Positions 1 to 10,099 are shown, numbered from the stretch's first letter. The stretch is DNA of 64,000 bases from an uncultured Carboxylicivirga sp. (GCA_947503525.1 CANNEA010000005.1:186001-250000); one strand, 5' to 3'. The notes: a model not told the origin generated them from the sequence alone. Program-made: numbers and translations.

Positions 1-424
1 CTTCATTACCAACTCCTACTCTTTTATTATTTAAATCCTGTAAACTTTTTAAACCACTGCTTTTTTTAGCAATGAGATGAATTTGTTCGGTAGCCAAGGG
101 CATTACCACTTTAATAGCATTGGCATCCTTGCTGTTGTTTACCTTATCCATTGCCTGCATTAAACTCAAATAATCCGACTGTATAAGAGCCATCTTATAC
201 TCAGAATTGGGATCTATAAGTTTTTTGTAATTATAAGCGCTGCCTCCACTGTTTTCATTATGGATAACTATGTGATTATTGGCTGCCAGAACTTTAGCTA
301 TATCATTAACAAAACGATTGTAAGATCCATTTTCAGGGCCCGACAACACAGTTAACTGAGCATTTGAATTACAAATTGTTAGAATAAAAAAAAGTAATAG
401 AAAAAGACGAATGGAAGAATTCAT
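1..424 (-). CDS. TAXI-family TRAP transporter solute receptor, N-terminal part (cut by window start)
   Basis: The reading frame starts at an ATG at 422-424 and runs off the window start, so only about 141 N-terminal residues are visible. It opens with a signal peptide (basic start, long Leu/Phe core, ending near NSNAQ). The mature protein begins TVLSGPENGSYNRF, which resembles the Gly-rich start of TAXI receptors. These are periplasmic ligand-binding proteins that feed TRAP-type secondary transporters. A later segment around residues 125-140 (SLQDLNNKRVGVG) fits the family's 'dL.Gk.V.vG' stretch. The ligand cannot be told. No TRAP membrane subunit lies in the window; it could sit beyond the edge. 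An ABC-type or phosphonate-type binding protein is the main alternative. Confidence 0.7.
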   Translation of the reverse strand, partial: MNSSIRLFLLLFFILTICNSNAQLTVLSGPENGSYNRFVNDIAKVLAANNHIVIHNENSGGSAYNYKKLIDPNSEYKMALIQSDYLSLMQAMDKVNNSKDANAIKVVMPLATEQIHLIAKKSSGLKSLQDLNNKRVGVGNE

Positions 425-538
425 AGGTAAAGAGATATGGTTAATAATAAAACTCAAGTTAATGAAAGCACAACTCTTTTCAAACTCTCCTATTATCTAT
501 TTAATAAAACCTTAGAATAAATACAATTTGACTAATAA

Positions 539-1588
539 CTACCTTTCCTTGTACTTTTCTAAAATGTCCTTCGTTTCGTCACCTGTACCCAGCAATATAG
601 CAATCCATTTTGTAGATTCATTTTGCTCAAGCATAATCTTAAGCGTAATAGTTAAAGGAATTGAAAGAAACATGCCTACCGGACCAAATATAAATCCCCA
701 CACAATTAAAGAAAGAAATACGACTAAAGTAGATAGGCCTAGGCCTTTCCCCATAACCCTTGGCTCAACAACATTCCCCATCACCACGTTTACAACTAAA
801 TAAGCCAATGCGGTCCATAACATGCCTCCTAAACCAAACTGAACCAAGGCTAACAATACCGTGGGAACAGCAGCAATAATAGATCCGATACTGGGAATAT
901 AATTAAGAAAAAAAGCTATTACTCCCCACAGAATTGGGTAATCAACGCCTAGGATCCATAACCATAACCAAATAAACAAACCTGTGATAAGACTAATAAT
1001 GGTTTTAATTGATAAGTAATGTCTTATGTTATTGCCTATTTTATCCAAATGATTTAAAGTTGTGCCTTGCATCCTTTCAAGCAAATCAGCTTTAGTAACA
1101 AAACTCTTAGCCTCAAGCAAAATAAAAATTGTGATCAAAAGAATAATAAATGAGTCTGACATTAGCCGTCCAATCTCACCCACAGCCGTTGAAGTGAAAC
1201 TTAGGACCTTACCCGGCTCTATTAAGTCAATCAATTGCGAAGGATTTATATTAGCACCTAGAGCATTAAGGTCATTAATTACGGACAGTATGATTTGTCT
1301 TAAGTTGGCTTCATATTTCGGCAACTCCTTCATAAAATTAGATAAAGAAGTGCCAATTATACTTCCTAAGAGCATCAAAATTAAAGCAAAACTGACCAAA
1401 ACTATAAGTACGGAAATCGTATAAGGAATACCTTTTTTCTCAAGCCAGAGAATTGGCTGATTACATATCACACTTATAAAAACAGCCAAAATCACAGGTA
1501 AAATAACCGTTTTCGCTGCCATTACTCCAGCAATAAGAACAACTAAACTAGCTAACCATAAAACAATATAAGATTTGCTTTGCCCCAT
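539..1588 (-). CDS. AI-2E family transporter (UPF0118/PerM-like permease)
   Basis: This 349-residue integral membrane protein has the expected family length. Two or three hydrophobic segments at the N-terminus are followed by a soluble, partly helical stretch (about residues 85-140). Five or so more membrane segments follow, including a long one around residues 200-260. The C-terminal region contains GNVVEPRVMGKGLGLS, a family signature. Members are exporters or exchangers: E. coli TqsA exports autoinducer-2, and others are Na+/H+ antiporters, so the substrate is not predictable. It ends 114 bp from the TAXI receptor start and shares its strand, but nothing links them functionally. Confidence 0.85.
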   Translation of the reverse strand: MGQSKSYIVLWLASLVVLIAGVMAAKTVILPVILAVFISVICNQPILWLEKKGIPYTISVLIVLVSFALILMLLGSIIGTSLSNFMKELPKYEANLRQIILSVINDLNALGANINPSQLIDLIEPGKVLSFTSTAVGEIGRLMSDSFIILLITIFILLEAKSFVTKADLLERMQGTTLNHLDKIGNNIRHYLSIKTIISLITGLFIWLWLWILGVDYPILWGVIAFFLNYIPSIGSIIAAVPTVLLALVQFGLGGMLWTALAYLVVNVVMGNVVEPRVMGKGLGLSTLVVFLSLIVWGFIFGPVGMFLSIPLTITLKIMLEQNESTKWIAILLGTGDETKDILEKYKER

Positions 1589-1750
1589 CTTTTATATAAA
1601 AGGTTTATTAATGAATTTTAACTAAACCCTTCTAAGATAGAATTATTATTAGAATTATTCTTCATATTTAACGATGGACTTTACGTTCCAGGGAAACGTT
1701 ATCAATTTTATCCTGATCATTTTAAATTTCTCATAGCAAAGTAACAAAGA

Positions 1751-3697
1751 CTAATTCACAATAAGTTTATCATCAATCATCCTATTATTATAATGTTGTA
1801 TAATTGCTTTACACTTATGTTCTGATTCAATAACATTTACATCGTTTATTAGGTTTGAGCTTAATAGAGAATCAGAACTAAAATCGTAAACTGCATTTAA
1901 CTTTTGACCATCATAATGGATAATTGCATCACCATCGAAAAATTGATAGTTTTGATTAGCATAGTTGATGACAAAACGTTCTTCATCCAACTTTAAGATA
2001 TTATTGCCAAAGGCCACATAGGGTTTATTGTAGCCTAAATAACCAAGAACGCTTGGCATTATATCAATTTGCTGGGCTATTTTTTTATCCCATTTGACCA
2101 TGTTTTTATCACCGGGAACATAAAACAACAAAGGAATGGCAAAGCGGTTTAAGGTGGTTTTTGACGAGGCAAAGTGTGAGGCAGAACTATGGTCAGCTGT
2201 AATTACAAATAAAGTATTGTTATACCAATCCATTTGAGATGCTTCATTAAAGAATTTCCGTAAGGCATTATCTGTATATCCAACACATTGATGAACAGGT
2301 AAAGTTCCTTTAGGAAAAACACCTTCATATTTTTCCGGTACTTTAAAAGGATGATGTGACGATACTGTAAAAAGCGAAGTCATAAACGGTTGTTTCATCT
2401 TATCCATTTCACGAGCGAAATATTTAAAAAATGGTTCATCCCATATCCCCCATGTCCCATCAAAATCATCCTTATTTCCATATTCGCTCATGCCATAATA
2501 ATCTTGAAAACCGGCCACCTTAGCAAATGCATCAAACCCCATTGATCCATTTGGTGCTCCATGAAAGAAAGCAGTAGTGTACCCACTTTCTCCCAGCAAG
2601 CCAGGTAAAGTATTAATTTTGTTACTTGAATATTCCGAAACAGTATAAGGAATTCCCATTGAAGGTATGGAAGCCAAAATTGAAGGCATTGCATCTATCG
2701 ATTTTTCTCCATTGGCGTAAGCCCGTTCAAAAACAAGTGAATGATTCATTAGAGAATCAAGAAATGGTGTATAACCAGTATAATTACCATTATCCAATGC
2801 TTTATTCAGTGTTCCAATATATTCGCGATTAAAACTTTCAAGAATAATGACCACTACATTCTTATTCATTGCATCAGTAAAGGCTTCAGGTGAATGATAA
2901 GGCGAAAATACTGCGTTTAGTTCACCTTCATTTATAAAATAGTTTGCTCGCTCAATTTTCTTTTTGCCCCATGTTCTAATAACACAAAACGGCGTATTTA
3001 ATACCAAAGCCATATGCTCTGTTGATTCCACATATTTACCTGCATTACTCATATTCATAGGCCGTGTAGAATGTCTATATCCTCCCCGAATACTTACAAT
3101 TGAAAAACCCGTAAAAACAATAATAGATAATAAAGAAAAAGGAATTGAAAGCCACCTAACAGAAAATTGAACAGGTTTTGGTTTATAAAAAGAGTACAGA
3201 CGATAAAGCATCAAAATTGATACAACAAACAGAACAGCTATATACCAAAAGTCTAATATAAACTGAATCCATAAACGTCCCATATTCTCTTCATTTGCCA
3301 AAATATCGAAGACGTTAAAAGTGGTTCGCTTATGTATAAAACGATAGTAGATAATGTCTATACTATTGAGTGCTATACCAATACCATTAGTCAGTAAATA
3401 AATCCACTTTAATAAGGATTGATAAAAACTTGAAAATTTAAAAGGGAAGGGTAAAATACTAATAATTATATAAAAAGCATTTAGATATAGTAGTGCCGCC
3501 AAATCAAAAACAAAACCTCCCTTTATAATATTCAGAAATCCGGAAATGGTAACATCAGGAAACATATCAGTATTAAATGCCCAAAATAGTAATCTGAATA
3601 CCGTAAAGAATATCATCATTAGCAAAAAACGATACAGCAGTACTAAATACTCATTAATATTCCGATTGGTAATATCATTCAGAAACAACTTATTCAT
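1751..3697 (-). CDS. LTA synthase-like membrane sulfatase/phosphoglycerol transferase
   Basis: This 648-residue protein has about five N-terminal membrane segments (to residue ~210) and a large extracytoplasmic alkaline-phosphatase-superfamily domain. The metal and nucleophile region is recognisable: VVIILESFNREY near residue 282 and ANGEKSIDAMP near residue 330. The nucleophile position carries Ser or Thr in such homologues. ITADHSS near the C-terminus supplies the Asp-His metal ligands. In Firmicutes the family polymerises lipoteichoic acid. In Gram-negatives, homologues act on periplasmic glucans or lipids, so a phosphoglycerol or phosphoethanolamine transfer to a surface lipid or glycan is likely. 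I start at the ATG at 3697; a 12-residue extension would need a GTG start at 3733. Confidence 0.82.
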   Translation of the reverse strand: MNKLFLNDITNRNINEYLVLLYRFLLMMIFFTVFRLLFWAFNTDMFPDVTISGFLNIIKGGFVFDLAALLYLNAFYIIISILPFPFKFSSFYQSLLKWIYLLTNGIGIALNSIDIIYYRFIHKRTTFNVFDILANEENMGRLWIQFILDFWYIAVLFVVSILMLYRLYSFYKPKPVQFSVRWLSIPFSLLSIIVFTGFSIVSIRGGYRHSTRPMNMSNAGKYVESTEHMALVLNTPFCVIRTWGKKKIERANYFINEGELNAVFSPYHSPEAFTDAMNKNVVVIILESFNREYIGTLNKALDNGNYTGYTPFLDSLMNHSLVFERAYANGEKSIDAMPSILASIPSMGIPYTVSEYSSNKINTLPGLLGESGYTTAFFHGAPNGSMGFDAFAKVAGFQDYYGMSEYGNKDDFDGTWGIWDEPFFKYFAREMDKMKQPFMTSLFTVSSHHPFKVPEKYEGVFPKGTLPVHQCVGYTDNALRKFFNEASQMDWYNNTLFVITADHSSASHFASSKTTLNRFAIPLLFYVPGDKNMVKWDKKIAQQIDIMPSVLGYLGYNKPYVAFGNNILKLDEERFVINYANQNYQFFDGDAIIHYDGQKLNAVYDFSSDSLLSSNLINDVNVIESEHKCKAIIQHYNNRMIDDKLIVN

Positions 3698-3988
3698 AGC
3701 CTGTAGTTTGTACTTTATTGACAGCAGATACACTGAAAGAATGCATCTAATAAAGTGTTAAACTACCTTAAGCACATATTACATTTTAGATAAATGTAAT
3801 GAAGCAACAAAATTCAGGTTTGAATTTTAATAATTGATACTCCAAGTGGAGGTGATAAATCGTTTAGTAGGTATGAATGTGATTGAAGTATGAGAAGAAC
3901 ATTAGCAATCTACATTAAGCTTAAATAATAAATGGCTGACAACCAATGAGACATTAGCTTGTTTATCTAGTAATTAAGCACGTTCCAA

Positions 3989-4525
3989 ATGATAACATCA
4001 AGAAAGTCAATTCAGATCATGGCCATTTTAAGTCTAATCTTATTCGGCTGTAAAGCGCCAAAAGAACTACCTACTGTTAGTGAAATAAATCTTCAAAAGT
4101 ATTCCGGAACCTGGTATGAAATAGCCCGCCTACCCAACCGTTTTGAGAAAGGGTTGGAGTGTATTACAGCCAATTACACTTTGAAGGTAGATGGAACAAT
4201 TCAAGTCATAAACAAAGGCTATGAAATTCCTGATAAACAAAAAATAAAATCAGCGGAAGGGAAAGCTAAAGTACCTGACCAGAACTATCCAGGACGTTTG
4301 AAAGTAAGTTTCTTTGGACCATTTTATGGTAATTATTACATCATTGAACTAGATGATAACTATCAGTATGTATTAGTTGGCGAACCCGGTCGTAAATACC
4401 TTTGGATACTATCCAGGACTAAACAACTAGATGCAGGTATTTATGATAGATTAACTGATATTGCCCAATCAAATGGATTCGATACCACAAAACTGATTAA
4501 AGTACAACAAGATTGCAATAACTAG
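3989..4525 (+). CDS. Lipocalin family outer-membrane lipoprotein (Blc-like)
   Basis: This 178-residue protein has a lipoprotein signal ending LSLILFGC (lipidated Cys at ~21). The lipocalin signature follows at once: YSGTWYEIARLPNRFEKG around residues 39-56. The remainder has the family pattern, including a GxAKV-type strand, FFGPFYGNYYIIELD, and a late YLWILSRT. E. coli Blc binds lysophospholipids and fatty acids and is linked to membrane maintenance. A similar role here is inferred from the family. It stands alone: 290 bp downstream of the divergent sulfatase gene, and tail to tail with the oxidoreductase gene only 2 bp away. Confidence 0.9.
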   Translation: MITSRKSIQIMAILSLILFGCKAPKELPTVSEINLQKYSGTWYEIARLPNRFEKGLECITANYTLKVDGTIQVINKGYEIPDKQKIKSAEGKAKVPDQNYPGRLKVSFFGPFYGNYYIIELDDNYQYVLVGEPGRKYLWILSRTKQLDAGIYDRLTDIAQSNGFDTTKLIKVQQDCNN

Positions 4526-4527
4526 CA

Positions 4528-5505
4528 TCACTCACAAGACATGCTTATTACAATTTTACCTTTAAATTTGCCGGATGCAAAGTAGTGCATGGCCTGAGGC
4601 GTTTCATTCAGCTTAAAACATTTGTCAATTACAGGCCTCACAATACCTGTTTTAATCAAATCGCTCATCGCCTTAAAATCTTTAACATTAGGTCTATAGA
4701 TAACTAAACCCAATTTATTTCCTTGTTTTCGAGGCAATAAACTACCTAGAAAAGCTAATTGCAAAATAATTGACACCTTACCCCCTATAGCTGCATATGT
4801 TCCTGATGGCTTAAGGCTGGCTCTGCAATTCTTATATGCCCGAGTTGCCTGACAATCAAGAATAAAATCATACAATTGCTTATTAAGACAAAAATCCTGC
4901 TTTCTGTAATCCAGAACCTCGTCTGCTCCCAAAGCCAACATGGTATCCAGCTTATTATCACTGTCAACTCCCGTAACATGAGCCCCGTAATGTTTGGCCA
5001 CTTGTATGGCAAAAGTTCCGGCACCTCCTCCACCACCATTAATCAACACTTTTTGCCCAGCCTTAATCCCATTATTAGAATTCAAACCTTGATAAGCCAA
5101 CAATCCAGCTTCAGGAATACAAGCTGCTTCTTCAAACGACATTTCTGTATCCTTATGGCAAACCAAGCGATCTGGCAAACAGATGTATTCGGCAAAAGCT
5201 CCAAAACCATCTTCCGGATTGGCTCCAAACACCTCATCCCCTACCTGTATTGTTTTTACTAAAGAGCCAACTTCTGTTACTATACCCGAAATATCTGTAC
5301 CTATAATAGGATATCTTGGCTTCAGGAGACCGTAAATCATACGGTAAAGCTTTGGTTTGCCAGTTAGCATATCCCAGTCTCGTGAATTAATTGATGCAGC
5401 CTTTACTTTTATCTGAACTTCATTGTCTTTTGGAAGAGGCATAGGAACATCTTCAAGCCGAAGTACATCAGGTGATCCGTATTGCTTGTAAACGATAGCT
5501 TTCAT
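4528..5505 (-). CDS. NAD(P)-dependent zinc-free medium-chain oxidoreductase
   Basis: A 325-residue medium-chain dehydrogenase/reductase. The N-terminal GroES-like domain starts KAIVYKQYGSPDVLRLEDVP, typical of quinone oxidoreductase-like members. The Rossmann motif is INGGGGGAGTFAIQVAKHYG around residues 155-174. The catalytic and structural zinc cysteine patterns of alcohol dehydrogenases are missing, so it belongs to the zinc-free quinone/enoyl reductase branch. The likely reaction is NAD(P)H-dependent reduction of a quinone or activated alkene; the substrate is unknown. It is followed on the same strand, in transcription order, by the lipocalin's convergent 3' end. The upstream ion channel gene is transcribed away at a 38-bp distance, also on the minus strand. 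Confidence 0.85.
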   Translation of the reverse strand: MKAIVYKQYGSPDVLRLEDVPMPLPKDNEVQIKVKAASINSRDWDMLTGKPKLYRMIYGLLKPRYPIIGTDISGIVTEVGSLVKTIQVGDEVFGANPEDGFGAFAEYICLPDRLVCHKDTEMSFEEAACIPEAGLLAYQGLNSNNGIKAGQKVLINGGGGGAGTFAIQVAKHYGAHVTGVDSDNKLDTMLALGADEVLDYRKQDFCLNKQLYDFILDCQATRAYKNCRASLKPSGTYAAIGGKVSIILQLAFLGSLLPRKQGNKLGLVIYRPNVKDFKAMSDLIKTGIVRPVIDKCFKLNETPQAMHYFASGKFKGKIVISMSCE

Positions 5506-5543
5506 CCTATAAATTTAGTTTACAAACACCAGTAAATCAATTG

Positions 5544-6338
5544 CTATGATTCTTTTGACCTGATTTCGTTCAGTAATTCATCTATTTTGCCTTCCAGGCT
5601 GGCCACCTTGGCTTCAAGTGCATCATTATTATCACTCACCATAGAATCAACAAAAATGGAGGTAATTAATGATAAGCCAAGAATACCACCTAACATCACA
5701 ATTATAATAAAATAGAGATAAGTAAAAAACGATTCTATTGGACTGTAGTGTTCAATAATTTCTTCTGGTATTTCGAACCATCCTTCAATAGTGAATACCT
5801 TAAAAGTAGAATACAAAGATTTCATCGGACTGGAAAACATCTCGGAACCACTTGGGCCAAATATATAGTGTGACAGTATTCCTGTAACAACGATGAATAT
5901 AATAAAGCCCAACAATACAAAAACGGAAGATTTCATTGCTCGCTTAACATCACTTACCAGTGTATTGATGTTAGGTATAAACTGGAAGAATCGAAAAGAC
6001 TTAAATACACGTAAGATTCGGAATATTCTAAAAACTAAAAGATAACTTACATCAAAGGTTTCAAAGCCGGATATAAATGTTATAAATGCAGGTAAAGAAA
6101 AAACGACTAAAACAAAATCGAAACGGTTCCAGCCCCCTCTGAAGTAGTTTTTGACTCCCCATTCCTTTATTTTAACACCGGCTTCCACCATAAAAAGAAA
6201 AGTAATAAGGTGGTCAATTAGAGTAAAATAACTTGTTCCAGTGTTATGAATTTGATAGCCTTCAATAAAAAGTAATACTGCATTTAATACTATTAATAGT
6301 AATATGAATCTATCGTTTAGAAAAAGTCTTTTAAACAT
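5544..6338 (-). CDS. Voltage-gated ion channel, single-repeat (NavBac-like)
   Basis: A 264-residue protein with six membrane segments. The fourth is a voltage sensor with a basic residue every third position (FRIFRILRVFKSFRFF, about residues 103-118). A pore loop before the last segment reads VFTIEGWFEIP near residue 180, close to the TLESW filter of bacterial sodium channels. The C-terminus (from ~235) is a short coiled coil with heptad Leu/Val and charged residues, as used for tetramer assembly in NaChBac relatives. It probably forms a homotetrameric Na+ or Ca2+ selective channel in the inner membrane. The glycine after Glu in the filter differs from the classic Ser, so ion selectivity is uncertain. 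The gene lies 9 bp downstream of the DUF481 gene, so the two may be co-transcribed. Confidence 0.85.
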   Translation of the reverse strand: MFKRLFLNDRFILLLIVLNAVLLFIEGYQIHNTGTSYFTLIDHLITFLFMVEAGVKIKEWGVKNYFRGGWNRFDFVLVVFSLPAFITFISGFETFDVSYLLVFRIFRILRVFKSFRFFQFIPNINTLVSDVKRAMKSSVFVLLGFIIFIVVTGILSHYIFGPSGSEMFSSPMKSLYSTFKVFTIEGWFEIPEEIIEHYSPIESFFTYLYFIIIVMLGGILGLSLITSIFVDSMVSDNNDALEAKVASLEGKIDELLNEIRSKES

Positions 6339-6347
6339 TGTAACAAT

Positions 6348-7382
6348 TTATTTATTCCATTTCCAACCAATACCGGTCTGAAGGTCATAATCATATTTGC
6401 CGGCATCTTCCGCAGGCTTATTATCAAAACTAAGTGATCCTCCCAGACGAATATAAAAATCCAATGGCAGATCAAACTTTACATCCAGGGAATAATCAAC
6501 ACGATTACGTTCCTTCTCCGTAATACCCGGATAAAATGTTAATATAGTGGTCAGGGTAATATCTCCTGTATTATGCAACACAAGCTCTGTACCCAGAAAT
6601 CCCTCCCAACTCTGACGAGAGGGTGTTTCATTGGTGTATTCTTCAAGGTTTCTGTTGGCTCCTAATTTTAACCCCCAATATGCTTTATTATTACGCATGA
6701 AAAAATGTCCCATACCTAACTGGGTATTAAAACGATATTTCAGCTTTTGCTCGGTATTAGAATATAAGGCAAATGAAGTAATTGGGTACCAGCGCGATCT
6801 TAAATAATACCTAAATGAAAGCGTGGCATCACTCCTACTATTATCCTCTGTATCGTCTTGTTTAGAAAAAATTGTACTGGCTGACAAATTTGTAGACCAC
6901 TTCTCAGTATTATAGGCGATCATTCCACGTGAATTTAATTGGGTGGCGTGTCGCGATTTTGTTGATGTAAAATTAAAATCTAAGGAAGCAGAGAAACGAT
7001 TAAGAAACTTATCTTTCAATGGATTCAGTGTGACTATATGAAGAAACTTACACTCACTTAAAAGTGCTCCATCATGCCAGATACCCACATCCATGGCCGA
7101 TTTGCTCATTAAAGAACCAAAGAACTTATCATCATTACTCAATTCGATAACAAATTCTGTTTGTGTATAAACTTCACGGATTTTATCCCATTTAATGGTA
7201 AAATCACTTTTGCTATAAAGTGTTTTAATGGTGAGAACATTCTGATCCAGTGACTTTATCTCTCCAATGACCAATTCACCATCATTAAACACTAAGGTAT
7301 CTCTCTGTGCAAAAACAGAACCTGTCAATGCCAGTAGCAAAACAACGGTAATATATGTACGTCTACCTAAACTAAAATCCAT
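6348..7382 (-). CDS. DUF481 outer-membrane beta-barrel protein
   Basis: A 344-residue exported protein with a signal peptide ending near GSVFAQ (residue ~26). Residues ~30-100 form a small beta domain (DTLVFNDGELVIGEIKSL), often found ahead of DUF481 in Bacteroidota. From ~130 to the C-terminus there are alternating amphipathic strands rich in aromatic residues, ending in an aromatic strand (TGIGWKWNK). That is the look of an outer-membrane barrel. DUF481 members are described as salt-stress-induced outer-membrane proteins in some bacteria. Direct proximity to the ion channel (9 bp) suggests a shared transcript and perhaps a shared osmotic or ionic role, but this is inference. Confidence 0.8.
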   Translation of the reverse strand: MDFSLGRRTYITVVLLLALTGSVFAQRDTLVFNDGELVIGEIKSLDQNVLTIKTLYSKSDFTIKWDKIREVYTQTEFVIELSNDDKFFGSLMSKSAMDVGIWHDGALLSECKFLHIVTLNPLKDKFLNRFSASLDFNFTSTKSRHATQLNSRGMIAYNTEKWSTNLSASTIFSKQDDTEDNSRSDATLSFRYYLRSRWYPITSFALYSNTEQKLKYRFNTQLGMGHFFMRNNKAYWGLKLGANRNLEEYTNETPSRQSWEGFLGTELVLHNTGDITLTTILTFYPGITEKERNRVDYSLDVKFDLPLDFYIRLGGSLSFDNKPAEDAGKYDYDLQTGIGWKWNK

Positions 7383-7492
7383 TATTGCAATTCGAGTTAA
7401 GCTTGCTCAGTTTGATTATTACGAAGATAATAATTTATGTCTTGCACTTAGTAGCAATTATAACCCTTTCAGAATTATCGTTTCATTTATTT

Positions 7493-10054
7493 TTAAACAG
7501 AGTTTCTACTTGCATTGATATTCCCGAATAATGAGCGAACAACCATCTTTTCATACTTCTCTTTCAAGGAATCATCCTTTCCGCTAAATCCTTTTTCGAT
7601 TTGTATTAAAGCGTGCTGCTGAATTGTTAATAATGGAAGAACTATCTTTTCTCTTAAACCAATACTCATTCTGCTTCGCGCACTATCTTCAAGCAATTCA
7701 TTGTATCCCGACAATTTCAAAACTAAGGACTTGGTTAATTCAAACTCATCATAGATTAAAGTCCAGAATGCACCAAACTTTTTATCTTCAGCCATATATT
7801 GAGTTAAAGCAAAATTTGTTTTACTCATACTCTGCATACTATTAGCCACTAATGCTTTAAAGAATACCGATTTATTGTAAAGCTTTACACATTCATCCCA
7901 ATTACCAGCATCAAGTTGCGCTTTTAAGGCAGAACCTAAACCAAAGAACCCAGGTACATTTAACTTTAACTGGCTCCAAGCTCCTACAAATGGGATGGCT
8001 CGTAAGTCATCAAAATTAAGCTGAGCTGCCTTACCTCTTTTCGAAGGTCGACTACCAATATTTGCCTGACCATAGTAATTTAGCGTACTTCGCTCCTCAA
8101 GAAATGGGATAAACAGTTCATGTTTTTTGAGTGCATCATACTTTTTAAAACTTTCATCCGAAAGCTGGTCCATTAGCTGCCGTTGCTCATCGTCAAGATT
8201 TGCAGCCTGTAAATTGAACAGATTGTTTTCCATTCCTGCTGACAAAAGATGCCCTAAGTTATTTATGGCGGCTTGTTTTATCCCATAATGCGAACTTATT
8301 GTTTGTCCCTGAACAGTCATTTGAATTTGCTTGTTTTCAACCGATTTACCCATGGCCGAATAAAACAAATGTGAATTACCTCCACCTCTAGCCGGAGGTC
8401 CACCTCGACCATCAAAGAACATAACCTCAACATCCTCATTGCGGGACACTTGTGTAATATCTTCTTTAGCTCTATAGATTGACCAGTTAGCGGTTAAATA
8501 TCCACCATCCTTCGTTCCATCTGAAAAACCCAGCATTACAGTTTGTTGTTTCTTCCTATTCTCCAAATGTGAACTGTAAACAGGATGCTTATACACAGTT
8601 GTCATAGATTCACCAGCGCCTTGCAGATCATCAACAGTTTCAAAAAGGGGCACGATATCAAAAGTTAGTTCTTCATCCTTCCACGCACAAAGACGTCCCA
8701 TCGCCATAACCCTGGCCATATCCAATGGTCCCCTGCAATTACTTATTATATAACGGTGTGCTCCCAGTTCACCATTCTGGCCTTGAATCTCTTTCATTGC
8801 CGAAAAAGATTTCAATGTATCTTTTAGAACACTATCCTCTACATTATCAATACTCACATCTCCTTTGAGTGACAAAAGCAAATTCAATTGCTCGTCCGAA
8901 GACATGGTATTATAATTAGAAGGTAACAAGCCGGGATTACTTTCCACTAAAGCATCAAAAGCCTTGGATATTACTCGACTGTCCTGGCGAATATCAATAC
9001 TCGCAAAGTAAAATCCAAATAACTTCACTTTACGCCTGAATGACTGCAGTTTATCTAAAAACAAACTTTGGTGTTTATTCACAAGAATCTCCTCTATTTC
9101 ATCCAGTTTGGAATTTAAATAGCCAAGGGAGATATTTTTTTCTCCACTCGAGTTTGAAAGCTCATCGAAGAATTGCTGATCCAATTCATTCATCAACTCA
9201 TAGATTCCATCAAAACTTAAACGACGCTTAAGCCCCTTAAATTCTTCATAATAACAATCGGTAATGGCCGAACGTAATCGTTTGGCAACTTTTAATGTGG
9301 TATCAACAGTTACAAAAGGATTACCATCTCTGTCCCCACCAGGCCAAAAGCCAAGGGCTATAAGTTGACCAATATTGTATTGCTCACCCATCGATTTAGA
9401 CACATTATCTAATAACTCTCCAATCGCCGGATAAAATATATTACTTAAGTACCAAATAAGTGCATGTGCCTCATCGTATGCCGTAGGTTTCTGCTTTCGG
9501 AAAAATGGTGTCTTACCAAGCTGTTGCAGCAAATCTCGTGCATAGGCAATATTACCTTTTTTAATGGCTTCTGTTAAATCTGTTGAAATGGCTAATACCT
9601 TACCCGGATAAAACTGTGTTGGATGCGCAGTTAATACTACACGTATGGCAAATGACTCAAGAACCTGAGCTAATTCTGACTCCAGATTCTTGCGCTTCAC
9701 CTTATCTCTGATCCGCTCCCAATGTTTACCAATCCGGTGAATTTTCTTGTATGCCGCCTCTTCTAAGGCATCTATCAATACAATCTGTCGCTCAACATAC
9801 TGCACCACTTTAAACAGAAATAAAACCTGTTCTTCTTCGGTAAAAGATGGTTTGTGTTCCTTAAAAAAGTTTAGAATGATGTCTTCCGGAGACAGCCCTT
9901 GTTCCAATCCTTTTTGGCTAGATTCCTGTAACAAAGGCAATAATAGTCCGGTTTGCTCAACTGCATCCAAAGGAAGGGTTAAAAATAAACTATTATATAA
10001 TTGGTATTTTAATTCAACATCTTCTTTAAAAGCTCTTTCGATTTGCTCACTCAT
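7493..10054 (-). CDS. ppc: Phosphoenolpyruvate carboxylase
   Basis: An 853-residue enzyme making oxaloacetate from PEP and bicarbonate, an anaplerotic step that also feeds the reductive branch to succinate. The catalytic His motif VLTAHPTQ lies near residue 138. GFSDGTKDGG (~509) replaces the classical GYSDSGKDAG. The mobile Arg-rich loop is FFDGRGGPPARGGG (~541), the variant form I associate with Bacteroidota enzymes. The length is close to bacterial PEPC. It is monocistronic, divergent from the M28 peptidase gene across a 183-bp gap containing an inverted repeat. With pflB/pflA/focA in the same window, a mixed-acid fermentation to formate, acetate and succinate is plausible. Confidence 0.95.
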   Translation of the reverse strand: MSEQIERAFKEDVELKYQLYNSLFLTLPLDAVEQTGLLLPLLQESSQKGLEQGLSPEDIILNFFKEHKPSFTEEEQVLFLFKVVQYVERQIVLIDALEEAAYKKIHRIGKHWERIRDKVKRKNLESELAQVLESFAIRVVLTAHPTQFYPGKVLAISTDLTEAIKKGNIAYARDLLQQLGKTPFFRKQKPTAYDEAHALIWYLSNIFYPAIGELLDNVSKSMGEQYNIGQLIALGFWPGGDRDGNPFVTVDTTLKVAKRLRSAITDCYYEEFKGLKRRLSFDGIYELMNELDQQFFDELSNSSGEKNISLGYLNSKLDEIEEILVNKHQSLFLDKLQSFRRKVKLFGFYFASIDIRQDSRVISKAFDALVESNPGLLPSNYNTMSSDEQLNLLLSLKGDVSIDNVEDSVLKDTLKSFSAMKEIQGQNGELGAHRYIISNCRGPLDMARVMAMGRLCAWKDEELTFDIVPLFETVDDLQGAGESMTTVYKHPVYSSHLENRKKQQTVMLGFSDGTKDGGYLTANWSIYRAKEDITQVSRNEDVEVMFFDGRGGPPARGGGNSHLFYSAMGKSVENKQIQMTVQGQTISSHYGIKQAAINNLGHLLSAGMENNLFNLQAANLDDEQRQLMDQLSDESFKKYDALKKHELFIPFLEERSTLNYYGQANIGSRPSKRGKAAQLNFDDLRAIPFVGAWSQLKLNVPGFFGLGSALKAQLDAGNWDECVKLYNKSVFFKALVANSMQSMSKTNFALTQYMAEDKKFGAFWTLIYDEFELTKSLVLKLSGYNELLEDSARSRMSIGLREKIVLPLLTIQQHALIQIEKGFSGKDDSLKEKYEKMVVRSLFGNINASRNSV

Positions 10055-10099
10055 ATCTTAAACTATTTACTCTTAAAACGATTGTAAATTATAAGTTGT

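Noticed and set aside
2488-2694. Minus-strand short frame inside the sulfatase gene
   Set aside because: It is a shadow of the larger gene in another frame with no domain.
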